Positions 1 to 10,365 of a stretch of DNA of 64,000 nucleotides are shown piece by piece. The first letter of the stretch is position 1, and each line of letters begins with the position of its first letter. The stretch covers positions 1-64,000 of the forward strand of contig NZ_JAQMYP010000011.1 of the NCBI RefSeq assembly GCF_028369295.1, written 5' to 3'. The position numbers were made by a program, and so were the translations under genes. The notes beneath the pieces are model-generated. The model was given only the letters and a program-made list of their open reading frames with translations, did no database searches and was not told the origin of the DNA. The stretch is from Streptomyces sp. HD. Lineage in GTDB: Bacteria > Actinomycetota > Actinomycetes > Streptomycetales > Streptomycetaceae.

Positions 1-149
1 GTGGTGTATTTGAAGAGGCCACGTCAGCCAGGGGATTCCCTGCGCGCGGGTGGGCGCGGGCGAGGGGCCGGGTACGGACGCGGATGGAGGAGGTGTCGGT
101 GCGCCGGACTACCCTGGAGGGTCGATCGATCCCCCTGGGCAGGAGAGAA

Positions 150-1958
<1,809 letters not shown>

Positions 1959-2274
1959 GCGCTCCGCCTGGAGGGCCGCGATGGGAAGTGCCGCGAGGGG
2001 GCGTCGGTTGTCTGCGGCGCCGTTGTGGCTGGTCGCGCAGTTCCCCGCGCCCCGGGGGCGCTGTCGAACCGCCCTCGTGAAGGGGGCGTGAAGGCGCATA
2101 ACGGCGGTATCACGGGCCGGTTCTCCCTTGGGAACAGGGGTGGATGCGGCCCGGTGCGCTGTCGGTGGCGGGTGATAGAAAGGTCCGCCTGAGAACAGTC
2201 TGAGAAACGCCGGTGTGGCGGAATCGCGACGGCACAGAACGTGGCACCACACCGGTCTCAAGGGGGAACCGCTC
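1959..2274. other. Intergenic stretch with one copy of a dispersed Streptomyces repeat
   Basis: No gene is evident in these 316 bases. Positions about 2005-2069 hold the sequence GTGGCTGGTCGCGC, followed by CCCCGCGCCCC. This element recurs in inverted orientation at 14221-14291. The remainder should contain the promoter of the beta-propeller gene that starts at 2275, but I cannot place its -35/-10 boxes with confidence. Confidence 0.6.
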
Positions 2275-4080
2275 ATGAGCCAGCCGCCCAACCAGCCGCC
2301 GCAGGGCGGTTTCGGCGCACCGCAGGACCCGCGGCAGGGTGGCTTCGGCGCCCCCCAGCCCGCGCAGCCTCCGCAGCAAGGTGCTCCGCAGACCCCGCCC
2401 CCGCCTCAGGGCGCCCCTCAGACACCCCCGCCGCCGCAGGGCCCGCCCCAGGCGCCGCCGCCCCCGCAGGGCCCGCCGGCCGGCGCCCCCCAGCCCGGCT
2501 ACGGCTACCCGCAACAGCCCGCCCAGCAGGTCCCGTACGCCTCCGGTCCCTACGGCCAGCCGCAGCAGCAGCCCGGGCCGTACGGCTATCCGCAGCAGCC
2601 CGGCCAGGGGTACGGCTACCCGGCCCAGCCGCAGTACCCGGGCGCGCCCGGCGCCGGCTCGGGCAACCCGTTCAAGGGCAAGCCCGCCCTCATCATCGGC
2701 GCGGCGGTCGCGGCGCTGCTCGTCATCGGCGGCACCGTGTTCGCGGTGACCCGCGGCGGCGACGACGACCCCAAGAACCCGGTCTCCCAGGGCAGCGACG
2801 GTCCGAAGGGCTCCGAGTCGCCGAGCGCGTCCGAGGAGAGCGAGGGCGGCGCCGACCCGGAGAACCTCAACGGAGGCCGCCAGCCCGGCGAGGCGAAGAT
2901 CCTCTGGTACAAGCAGGCGCCCGACGCGCCCAAGTCCGGCGCCGACGCCCCCGGCCTGTGGATCACCGACAAGGCCGCGGTGAAGGCGGCGTACAAGCAG
3001 ATCTTCGCCTACAACATCACCGACGGCGAAGAGGCCTGGGCGCCCATCAGCTTCCCGCAGAAGATCTGCTCGGTCACCCCGCAGAAGTCGTCCGACAACA
3101 AGGTCGTCGTGGCGTACGAGAGCGGCAGCAGCGACCGCGCCAAGTGCAACAAGCTCCAGCAGGTGGACCTCACTACCGGCGCCAAGGGCTGGAGCGGCTC
3201 GGTCTCCAACGGCGGGCTGTTCGACAACACCATCAAGATCGAGCTGTCCATCACCGGCAACACACTGATGGTGGGCCGCGCCCAGTCCGGTACCGCGTAC
3301 GACGTCAACAGCGGCAAGAAGCTGTACGACAAGGAGCGGTACGGCGACAAGTGCTTCCCGGCCGCGTTCGCGGGCGGCGAGAAGCTGATCGCGGTGTCCT
3401 CCTGCGACGCCACCGGCACCGACGAGCACGACGAGATCCAGCAGCTCGACCCGGCCACCGGCAAGGCCAAGTGGACCCAGAGGTACGACAAGGGCTGGCA
3501 GATCGCCCGCGTCTTCTCCATCGACCCGCTGGTCGTCTACAGCACCAACGAGGACAAGAAGGCCTGGAACATCTCCACCCTCGGCAACGACGGCAAGTTC
3601 CGCTCGGAGGTCGGCGTCGACCTGAAGATCGGCACCGAGTGCGGCTGGGCCATCCTCGAACGCAACCTGCGCGGCTGCGCCGGAGTCGCCGCCGACGCCA
3701 ACACGCTCTACCTGCCCACCGAGGCGACCACCACCGCCAACGAGATCGTCGCGATCGACCTCGCCAACGGCAAGGAGAAGTGGCGGGTGAAGTCCCCGGC
3801 GGACGAGCCGATGCTGCCGATCAAGGTCGAGGACGGCAAGCTCATCGCCTACGTCAAGCCCTCCTACGACGCGGGCGGCCAGGTCGTGGCGATCCCGGTG
3901 ACCGGCAGCAGCCACCAGCCGGCGAAGCTCCTGCAGAACCCGGCGAGCGCCGCGAGCGTCGAGAACGGCTTCTTCTCCCGGACGTACGACTGGGTGGACG
4001 GGCGTTTCTACCTCGCCAGCACCCGGCTGACCGGCAACGACGAGTCGAAGGAGAAGCTGATGCTCGCCTTCGGCAAGTAA
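2275..4080 (+). CDS. Pro/Gln-rich single-pass membrane protein with PQQ-type beta-propeller domain (paralogue 1)
   Basis: A 601-aa protein. The first ~130 residues are Pro/Gln/Gly-rich (repeats such as QPPQGGFGAPQ and GYGYPQQPGQ) and probably cytoplasmic. One hydrophobic segment follows (ALIIGAAVAALLVIGG), then an acidic Ser/Gly linker, then about 400 residues of repeating beta-propeller sequence with motifs of the type VDLTTGAKGW, LDPATGKAKW and IDLANGKEKW. These are typical of PQQ-like propellers, which here more likely bind a protein or cell-wall ligand than PQQ. ATG 2275 has GGGGGAA upstream. The 4165 gene encodes a paralogue of exactly the same length, so the pair arose by tandem duplication. 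Function unknown; possibly an extracytoplasmic sensor or scaffold. Confidence 0.85.
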   Translation: MSQPPNQPPQGGFGAPQDPRQGGFGAPQPAQPPQQGAPQTPPPPQGAPQTPPPPQGPPQAPPPPQGPPAGAPQPGYGYPQQPAQQVPYASGPYGQPQQQPGPYGYPQQPGQGYGYPAQPQYPGAPGAGSGNPFKGKPALIIGAAVAALLVIGGTVFAVTRGGDDDPKNPVSQGSDGPKGSESPSASEESEGGADPENLNGGRQPGEAKILWYKQAPDAPKSGADAPGLWITDKAAVKAAYKQIFAYNITDGEEAWAPISFPQKICSVTPQKSSDNKVVVAYESGSSDRAKCNKLQQVDLTTGAKGWSGSVSNGGLFDNTIKIELSITGNTLMVGRAQSGTAYDVNSGKKLYDKERYGDKCFPAAFAGGEKLIAVSSCDATGTDEHDEIQQLDPATGKAKWTQRYDKGWQIARVFSIDPLVVYSTNEDKKAWNISTLGNDGKFRSEVGVDLKIGTECGWAILERNLRGCAGVAADANTLYLPTEATTTANEIVAIDLANGKEKWRVKSPADEPMLPIKVEDGKLIAYVKPSYDAGGQVVAIPVTGSSHQPAKLLQNPASAASVENGFFSRTYDWVDGRFYLASTRLTGNDESKEKLMLAFGK

Positions 4081-4164
4081 GGCGGCCTGTTCTCTCCGCT
4101 CCTCCCTCCGCTCCTCACCGCCCCCGGCGCGTCCGTCGCTCCCGTCCCCCGAGGTACCCACGCC

Positions 4165-5970
4165 ATGACCCAGCCGCCGCCTCCGCCGCACCAGCCCCCG
4201 CCCGGGGGAGGGTTCGGCCCGCCGCAGGACCAGCCGCCCCAGCAGCAGCCGGGCGGCGGCTTCGGCCCTCCCCAGCCGCAGCAGCCGCCCGCGCAGCCAC
4301 CGGGGCAGCCTCCGCAGCCGCCCGCGTACGGCTACCCGCAGGCGCCCCAGGGAGCCCCGCAGACACCGCCGCCCACACCGCCTGCTTCGCCCGGATACGG
4401 CTATCCCGGGCCGCAGCCCGGTGCGTACGGGCAGCCGCAGAACCCATACGGGCAGCCCGGGTACGGCTATCCGCAGCAGACCGTGCCGCTGCACGCCCAG
4501 TCCGGCGGGCCGGGCGGGGGCGGGGGCGGGGGAAAGTCCTACACGTGGCTCGTCGTCGTGGCGGCGGCCGTCGTGGCGATCGCGTTGGTCATCGGCGGTG
4601 TCGTGATCGCGCGGTCCGGTGACGACGGCGGCAAGGACGACACCGCCGGCTCCAGCGGCGGCACCGGCGGCGGGGGCGACGACAGCGGCGGCGGCAGCAC
4701 CACGCCCGGCAAGGAGAAGGTCCCCGCCGACCCCAACTCCCGGGTCCTCTTCCAGGTCCCGGCGCCCAAGGTCGCCGACGACACCACCATCAGCGTGTCC
4801 GGCTCGTGGCTGACCGACAAGGCGTACGTCAAGAGCGGCGTCTCCGAGATCGTCGGCTACGACCCCGACAAGGGCACCGAGCTGTGGACGATCCCGCTGC
4901 CCGGCCCCGTCTGCCGGGCCGCCAAGCACGTCACCGAGGACAACCTGACGGCCGTCGCCTTCGAGCCCGCCAAGCCGACCAAGGCCAAGCCCTCGCACGG
5001 CTGCACGCAGGTCGCGGCGATCGACCTCGACGCCGGCAAGAAGCTGTGGACCAAGTCCGCCGAGGTCGACGGCCGGCTGATCCCGTACGACAACATCACC
5101 CTCAGCGGCGGCACCGTCGCCGCGGGCGGCACCAGCGGCGGCGCCGCCTTCGACCTGGAGTCCGGCAAGCCGCTCTGGGTACCGAAGGCCAACGACAGCT
5201 GCTACGACCTCGGATACGCGGGCGGCCCCAAGATGGTCGCGGTCCGCAAGTGCGGCTCCTACGACCAGCCGCAGCTGAACATCCAGACCATCGACCCGAA
5301 GACCGGGAAGGTGATCTCCGAGTACAAGATGGCCGAGGGCGTCGAGTACGCCAGCGTCATCTCCACCGAGCCGCTCGTCGTGGCCGCCGAGGCCGGCCAG
5401 TCCGACTCCATCGGTATCTCGGACGTCTTCTCCATCGACAACAAGACCGGCAAGCTGCGCATCCGCATCTCCGTGCCGGGCGACCAGTACGCGGCCCGCT
5501 GTTCCGGTGTCACCACCATCGAGGCCTGCACGGGAGTCGTCGTCGGCAACGACCGGCTCTATGTGGAGACCGAGGAGCACCAGGGCGGCGGCGAGTACGG
5601 CCGGACCAACGAGATCGTTGCGTTCGACCTGGCCACCGGCAAGCAGACCGGTCAGCGTGCCGACGCGGGCGACCGGTACACGATCACGCCGCTGCGCATG
5701 GACGGCGGCAATGTGATCGCGTACAAGCGGCCGCCGTACAACAAGGGCGGGCAGATCGTCAGCATCGACGGTGGCAGCTTCAAGGAGACGAAACTGTTGG
5801 AGAACCCGGCGGCGAAAACCGTGCGGGATGTCGAGACGCGGATGCTTCCTGAGTATGCCGAACTCCTGTATTCACAGGGGCGGCTGTACATGTCGGCCCG
5901 GTACGCGAGTGAGCTGGGCACGACGTATCAGAAGAAGTACCACGTGATCGCGTTCGGTCGGACGGACTGA
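4165..5970 (+). CDS. Pro/Gln-rich single-pass membrane protein with PQQ-type beta-propeller domain (paralogue 2)
   Basis: The second 601-aa copy of the tandem pair, 84 bases after the first. It has the same architecture: a Pro/Gln/Gly-rich N-terminus with GYGYP repeats, a transmembrane segment (TWLVVVAAAVVAIALVIGG), a glycine/serine/acidic linker, and then propeller repeats (YDPDKGTELW, IDLDAGKKLW, FDLESGKPLW, FDLATGKQTG). Several cysteines in the propeller (PVCRAAK, HGCTQ, DSCYD, RCSGV) suggest disulphides outside the cell. A strong hairpin at 6010-6039 follows the stop, so the two genes are probably one transcription unit ending there. No catalytic residues are recognisable. Confidence 0.85.
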   Translation: MTQPPPPPHQPPPGGGFGPPQDQPPQQQPGGGFGPPQPQQPPAQPPGQPPQPPAYGYPQAPQGAPQTPPPTPPASPGYGYPGPQPGAYGQPQNPYGQPGYGYPQQTVPLHAQSGGPGGGGGGGKSYTWLVVVAAAVVAIALVIGGVVIARSGDDGGKDDTAGSSGGTGGGGDDSGGGSTTPGKEKVPADPNSRVLFQVPAPKVADDTTISVSGSWLTDKAYVKSGVSEIVGYDPDKGTELWTIPLPGPVCRAAKHVTEDNLTAVAFEPAKPTKAKPSHGCTQVAAIDLDAGKKLWTKSAEVDGRLIPYDNITLSGGTVAAGGTSGGAAFDLESGKPLWVPKANDSCYDLGYAGGPKMVAVRKCGSYDQPQLNIQTIDPKTGKVISEYKMAEGVEYASVISTEPLVVAAEAGQSDSIGISDVFSIDNKTGKLRIRISVPGDQYAARCSGVTTIEACTGVVVGNDRLYVETEEHQGGGEYGRTNEIVAFDLATGKQTGQRADAGDRYTITPLRMDGGNVIAYKRPPYNKGGQIVSIDGGSFKETKLLENPAAKTVRDVETRMLPEYAELLYSQGRLYMSARYASELGTTYQKKYHVIAFGRTD

Positions 5971-6286
5971 CGACACCGTCGGTGAGACGGTTGAAAACGG
6001 TTGTGTCAGCGGCCCCGCTCCTGGTCAGGAGCGGGGCCGTTCGCGTACCGCTCAACGTCCTCTAATGCGGGGAAAGCCAGAAAATCCGCCGTTCCGGGGC
6101 ACTTCTCATCGGTAGGGGGAGCGCAATGTCGAACAAGCGTGTAGCTTCCGGGGGCATGAAAGCCGGGGGAGCCGGGAGGGGGCTTCTGTCCGCATGGCCC
6201 GTGGGCATCCATAGTGGGGCATCCGGACCGGCGTGGCTGGTCCGGGTATTGATGGGGATCCATTGGGGAGACTGGGGGGTTACTCC
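5971..6286. other. Intergenic stretch: terminator plus leader of the LuxR-type gene
   Basis: Apart from the hairpin at 6010-6039 I see no gene here. The 200 bases before 6287 are G-rich, with runs of four to six G, and can be read in frame with the downstream regulator from a GTG at 6233. That extension lacks family similarity and was not used. Confidence 0.5.
6010..6039 (+). terminator. Rho-independent-type terminator after the beta-propeller genes
   Basis: A perfect 13-bp stem (CGGCCCCGCTCCT paired with AGGAGCGGGGCCG) closes a GGTC tetraloop 40 bases after the stop codon at 5970. There is no long T-run, which is usual in Streptomyces. Confidence 0.8.
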
Positions 6287-6970
6287 ATGGGAGTGCGGCT
6301 CATGGTGGTCGACGACCACCGATTGCTCGCCGAGGCGCTGGCTTCGGCACTGAAACTGAGGGGGCATCGGGTGCTGGCCGCGGCGGCGCCCGCCGCGGGG
6401 GCGGCGGAACTGGTGATCACACGGGCGCCGGAGGTGTGTCTGCTGGGGACGGCCACGCCTGCGGAGCCGGGGATGTTCGATCCGGTGGTGCGGATCAAGC
6501 GGGAGCGGCCGCAGGTGGCGGTGCTGGTCCTGGGGCCGGTGCCGAGTCCGCGGGGCATAGCGGCGGCGTTCGCCGCGGGGGCCTCCGGCTATGTGCGGCA
6601 CGACGAGCGCATCGAGGGTGTCGAGCGGGCGATCATGAAGGCGCGGGCCGGGGAGGCGGCGGTGGCGCCGCAGTTGCTGCAGGGGGCGTTCAGTGAGCTT
6701 CTCAATCCGGCCGCGCAGCCCGATGACGAGGGGCAGCGGCTGTTGCAGATGCTCACTCCTCGCGAGGTCGAGGTGCTGGTCCGGGTCGCCGATGGTGAGG
6801 ACACCCGGCTGATCGCGGCCGGGATGGGGATCGCGCCGTCCACCGCGCGTACCCATGTGCAGCGGGTGCTGATGAAACTGGGCGTGGGCTCACGGCTGGA
6901 GGCGGCGGCGTTGGCCGCGCGTACGGGGTTGTTGGACCGGGCGGGGCTGGTTTCGGGCCCGGAGTCGTGA
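6287..6970 (+). CDS. Orphan LuxR/NarL-type regulator with degenerate receiver domain
   Basis: A 227-aa protein with an N-terminal receiver-like domain (starts MGVRLMVVDDHR) and a C-terminal LuxR-type helix-turn-helix (LTPREVEVLVRVADG to TARTHVQRVLMKLGV). The acidic pair D9-D10 is present. The phosphoacceptor position is glycine: the sequence reads EVCLLGTATP, where active receivers have D. The conserved lysine of the GYxxKD motif is also lost (GYVRHDE). It is therefore probably not controlled by conventional phosphorylation. ATG 6287 was chosen because the receiver fold begins there. A second in-frame ATG lies at 6302. No kinase gene is adjacent. Compare the canonical relative at 13431. Confidence 0.88.
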   Translation: MGVRLMVVDDHRLLAEALASALKLRGHRVLAAAAPAAGAAELVITRAPEVCLLGTATPAEPGMFDPVVRIKRERPQVAVLVLGPVPSPRGIAAAFAAGASGYVRHDERIEGVERAIMKARAGEAAVAPQLLQGAFSELLNPAAQPDDEGQRLLQMLTPREVEVLVRVADGEDTRLIAAGMGIAPSTARTHVQRVLMKLGVGSRLEAAALAARTGLLDRAGLVSGPES

Positions 6971-7067
6971 CGGGCGCGATACCTGCGGCGGCCCGTTGCT
7001 GTGCGGTGGGGGTTCGGGCGGGGTAGGGGGCGGGGGGCGGGCCGATGGACGGCCGCCCCCACCGGCG

Positions 7068-7400
7068 TCAGTCGTCGTCGCCCGGAACGGCCTCCGGCGG
7101 CGGTGGTGCCGTGGGCCTCAGTTTCAGCCAGGCCAGGAAGAAGACGCCGAGGAGCAGCATGCCCAGGCCGGTCCAGAGGTTGATGTTGACGCCCTCGGCC
7201 TTTTCGATCGCGGCGTCGTCGTCGGTGAGGCCGGTGATCGTGACGATGACGCCGTAGAGCACGAAGAGGCCGCCGATGATGCGCCGGATGTCGAAGAGGC
7301 GGGCGGCCGTCGTGGACCTGCCCTCCAGTTCTGTGACTTCCCGCTGGACGTCCTTCTCGGAGTATCCGGGGTGTTCGGGGCGTTCGGGGTGTTCGGTCAT
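7068..7400 (-). CDS. Small two-helix membrane protein of unknown function
   Basis: A 110-aa protein with a charged N-terminal third (MTEHPERPEHPGYSEKDVQR), two hydrophobic helices (IIGGLFVLYGVIVTITGLTD and NLWTGLGMLLLGVFFLAWLKL) and a Pro/Asp-rich tail. It lies 16 bases downstream of the symporter on the same strand, so it is probably co-transcribed with it. Small helical proteins next to sodium:solute symporters are common in actinobacteria, and a role as an accessory subunit is an inference. I do not recognise a named domain. Confidence 0.75.
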   Translation of the reverse strand: MTEHPERPEHPGYSEKDVQREVTELEGRSTTAARLFDIRRIIGGLFVLYGVIVTITGLTDDDAAIEKAEGVNINLWTGLGMLLLGVFFLAWLKLRPTAPPPPEAVPGDDD

Positions 7401-7416
7401 GGTCAGGCTCCGGTCT

Positions 7417-9120
7417 TCAGAAGGAGAACGGGATGTAGCAGGCGGCCGCCAGCACCACCGCGCCCCAGCCCAGCAGCGCCGGCTTGCGGTACCAGGCCTC
7501 GTCGCCCGGCGCCGGGGGCTCGGCCATGCCGGGGGAGCGGGTGCCGTAGACCAGGCCCTGGAGTTCCTCCGTCGGTTTGGGTGCCGTGAACAGGGAGACG
7601 GCCACCATGACGACCCCGCCGGCCACGAAGCCCGCGATCGCGGAGACGAAGTTGGCGCCCTGGTCGGAGGGGATGGCGATGATGTCCTGCTTGTAGAAGA
7701 CGAAGTAGTTGATCATTGCTGCCGTCGTGCCTGCCAGCAGGCCCCAGAAGCCCGATTTCATCGATGCCCGCTTCCAGAACATGCCGATGATGAAGACCAC
7801 GAACATCGGCACGTTGAAGAAGGAGAACAGGGTCTGGAGGTAGCTCATGATGTTCGAGAAGGAGGAGGCGAGGAACGCCGTGCCGATCGACGCCAGGACT
7901 CCGATCGCCGTGATCAGGCGGCCGAAGCGGACGTAGTACCCGTCCTCCCGGTCCGTCACCACGTACTTCGCCCAGATGTCGGTGGTGAACACCGTGTTGA
8001 AGGACGACACGTTCGCCGCCATGCCCGCCATGAAGGCGGCGAGGAGACCGGTCACCGCGATGCCGAGCACGCCGTTGGGGAGCAGGCCCTCGATGAGGTA
8101 GGGGATGGCGTCGTTGTACTGGTAGCCCGACTTCTCGGTGCCGAAGCCGGGGACCAGGGCCGCGGCCGCCAGGCCCGGGATCATCACCAGGAAGACGATG
8201 AAGATCTTCGGGTACGCGGCGATCAGCGGGGTGCGCTGGGCCGCCGAGAGGTTCTTGGCCGACAGCGCCCGCTGGACCTCGGCGAAGTTCGTCGTCCAGT
8301 AGCCGAAGGACAGCACGAAGCCGAGGCCCAGGACGATCGTCAGCCAGTTGGCGCCCAGCGGGTTGGCGTCGCCGATGCCCGTGCCGCCCCAGGCGGTGAC
8401 GAAGTCGTCGCCGTGGGACTTGGTCAGTGTGTCCGTCAGACCGTCCCAGCCGCCCACCTTCTTCAGGGAGAGCACCGTGATCGGGATGAGGGCCGCCAGG
8501 ATCACGAAGAACTGCAGCACCTCGTTGTAGATCGCCGAGGACAGGCCGCCGAGGGTGATGTAGGCGAGCACGAAGAAGCCGGCGACGACGATCGCCACCC
8601 ACTGGGGCCAGCCCAGCAGGGCCTCGACCACGATCGCCAGGGCGTACAGGTTGACGCCGGCGATCAGGATCGCGGCGAAGGCGAACAGGATCGAGCTGAG
8701 CAGGTGGGCCCACTTGTCGAAGCGGAGGAGCAGGAACTCGGGGACCGAGCGGACCTTGCTGCCGTAGTAGAAGGGCATCATCACCAGGCCCAGGAAGACC
8801 ATGGCCGGGATGGCGCCGATCCAGTACCAGTGGACGGTGTAGGCACCGTACTGGGCGCTGTTGGCGGCCATGCCGAGGATCTCGGTGGCGGCCAGGTTGG
8901 CGGAGATGAACGCCAGGCCGGTGACCCAGGCGGGCAGGGAGCGGCCCGAGAGGAAGAAGTCGAGGGTGGTCTTCACCGAGCGGCGGGCGGCGAATCCGAT
9001 ACCCAGCACGACGACGAAGTAGATGCCCAGGATCGTGTAGTCGAGCCAGTTCGTGGGGAGCCGTAGCTCGGCGGCGAGGAGGGTGGGGGAGTGTGTGGGG
9101 GTTTGTGTGGGGGTGTGCAT
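7417..9120 (-). CDS. Sodium:solute symporter, probably sodium/galactose (sugar) cotransporter
   Basis: A 567-aa polytopic membrane protein of the SSS family with about 13-14 transmembrane helices. Characteristic features include LDFFLSGRSLPAWVTG near residue 55, the FISANLAATEILGMAANSAQ segment of sugar-type members, and LAYITLGGLSSAIYNEVLQF. It would import a sugar with sodium. It is transcribed divergently from galT-galE-galK across 159 bases containing a galactose-type operator, which makes galactose the likely substrate (inference from context). The N-terminus is Thr/Pro-rich (MHTPTQTPTHSP). A 110-aa membrane protein follows on the same strand. Confidence 0.87.
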   Translation of the reverse strand: MHTPTQTPTHSPTLLAAELRLPTNWLDYTILGIYFVVVLGIGFAARRSVKTTLDFFLSGRSLPAWVTGLAFISANLAATEILGMAANSAQYGAYTVHWYWIGAIPAMVFLGLVMMPFYYGSKVRSVPEFLLLRFDKWAHLLSSILFAFAAILIAGVNLYALAIVVEALLGWPQWVAIVVAGFFVLAYITLGGLSSAIYNEVLQFFVILAALIPITVLSLKKVGGWDGLTDTLTKSHGDDFVTAWGGTGIGDANPLGANWLTIVLGLGFVLSFGYWTTNFAEVQRALSAKNLSAAQRTPLIAAYPKIFIVFLVMIPGLAAAALVPGFGTEKSGYQYNDAIPYLIEGLLPNGVLGIAVTGLLAAFMAGMAANVSSFNTVFTTDIWAKYVVTDREDGYYVRFGRLITAIGVLASIGTAFLASSFSNIMSYLQTLFSFFNVPMFVVFIIGMFWKRASMKSGFWGLLAGTTAAMINYFVFYKQDIIAIPSDQGANFVSAIAGFVAGGVVMVAVSLFTAPKPTEELQGLVYGTRSPGMAEPPAPGDEAWYRKPALLGWGAVVLAAACYIPFSF

Positions 9121-9173
9121 ATGTACTCGCTTCGTTTGGCGAACCGATACAGCCCGGAACCTACGCCCCTGCG

Positions 9174-9226
9174 TTCAGCAATTGAACACGTGGTGTGATG
9201 CTCTTTGTTTGATTGTGATGTTGACG
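9174..9226 (+). promoter_or_regulatory. Galactose-type operator/promoter region (TGTGAT hexamers)
   Basis: Two TGTGAT hexamers lie at 9194-9199 and 9214-9219, exactly 20 bases apart (two helical turns). A dyad GTTCA/TGAAC spans 9174-9188, and a TTGACG -35-like box lies at 9221-9226. Repeated TGTGAT hexamers are the described operator elements of the glucose-sensitive galP1 promoter of Streptomyces gal operons. The region is unusually AT-rich for this chromosome. The -10 box is not clear to me. Confidence 0.65.
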
Positions 9227-9279
9227 GAGGTGGTGGGTTGTGTTTCTCTATGTTTAGTTCTGTTTGATGGGAGCCTGGC

Positions 9280-10365
9280 GTGAAGAAGACCTCGACCCGA
9301 CTGGCCGACGGTCGTGAGCTCATCTACTACGACCTGCGCGACGACACGGTGCGGGACGCCGTCGACGGGCGGCCGCTGGACCGGACCGTCACGACGTCCG
9401 AGGTCCGTCATGACGAGTTGCTCGGCGACTCGGTCGCCATCGCCTCGCACCGGCAGGGCCGCACGTACCACCCGCCGGCCGACGAGTGCCCGCTGTGCCC
9501 CTCCGAAGGCGACCGGCTCAGTGAGATCCCCGAGTCGTCGTACGACGTCGTCGTCTTCGAGAACCGCTTCCCCTCACTCGCCGGTGACTCCGGGCGCTGC
9601 GAGGTCGTCTGCTTCACCTCCGACCACAACGCCGCCTTCGCCGACCTGACCGAGGAACAGGCCCGTCTGGTCCTGGAGGCGTGGACGGACCGGACCTCCG
9701 AGCTGTCCTCGCTGCCCTCCGTGGAGCAGGTGTTCTGCTTCGAGAACCGCGGCGCCGAGATCGGAGTCACCCTCGGCCACCCGCACGGGCAGATCTACGC
9801 CTACCCCTTCACCACCCCCCGCACCGCCCTGATGCTGCGCTCCCTCGCCGCCCACAAGGACGCCACCGGCGGGGAGAACCTCTTCGACACCGTCCTGGAG
9901 CGTGAACTCGCCGACCAGCGAGTCGTCCTGGAGAGTGAACACTGGGTGGCCTTCGTGCCGTACGCCGCGCACTGGCCGTACGAGGTCCACCTGTACCCGA
10001 AGCGCCGGGTGCCCGATCTGCTCGCCCTCGACGAGGACGCTCGCTCAGAGTTCCCCAAGGTTTATCTGGAACTCTTGAGGCGCTTCGACCGGATCTTCGA
10101 TGGGGGGGATGGAGGGGAAAGCTCTGTGGGTGAGTCTCCGACGCCGTACATCGCCGCCTGGCATCAGGCGCCGTTCGGCACGCTGGAGGCATTCGAGGGC
10201 GTCGTGCGGGAAGACTTCGCGCTCCACCTTGAGCTTTTCACCATCCGCCGCACTTCCGGCAAGCTGAAGTTCCTCGCGGGTTCCGAATCCGGCATGAGCG
10301 TGTTCATCAACGACGTGCCGCCGGAGCGCGCGGCCGAGCGACTGCGAGAGGTAGCGAGTTCATGA
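9280..10365 (+). CDS. galT: Galactose-1-phosphate uridylyltransferase
   Basis: A 361-aa Leloir-pathway enzyme that transfers UMP from UDP-glucose to galactose-1-phosphate. The active-site motif [12 protein letters not shown], with the nucleophilic HPH histidine, sits near residue 168. The ECPLCPS zinc-type cysteines are near residue 68. The C-terminal HIT-like half contains [14 protein letters not shown]. The start is GTG 9280 (reads [14 protein letters not shown]). An acidic/Gly/Ser insertion ([13 protein letters not shown]) interrupts the region before [11 protein letters not shown] and looks like a surface loop. It is the first gene of galT-galE-galK and overlaps galE by 4 bases (ATGA). 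Confidence 0.97.
   Translation: MKKTSTRLADGRELIYYDLRDDTVRDAVDGRPLDRTVTTSEVRHDELLGDSVAIASHRQGRTYHPPADECPLCPSEGDRLSEIPESSYDVVVFENRFPSLAGDSGRCEVVCFTSDHNAAFADLTEEQARLVLEAWTDRTSELSSLPSVEQVFCFENRGAEIGVTLGHPHGQIYAYPFTTPRTALMLRSLAAHKDATGGENLFDTVLERELADQRVVLESEHWVAFVPYAAHWPYEVHLYPKRRVPDLLALDEDARSEFPKVYLELLRRFDRIFDGGDGGESSVGESPTPYIAAWHQAPFGTLEAFEGVVREDFALHLELFTIRRTSGKLKFLAGSESGMSVFINDVPPERAAERLREVASS

Noticed and set aside
7276..9066. 596-aa plus-strand frame opposite the sugar symporter
   Set aside because: It is Asp/His/Arg-rich antisense of a clear 13-14-helix transporter, an artefact of codon bias.
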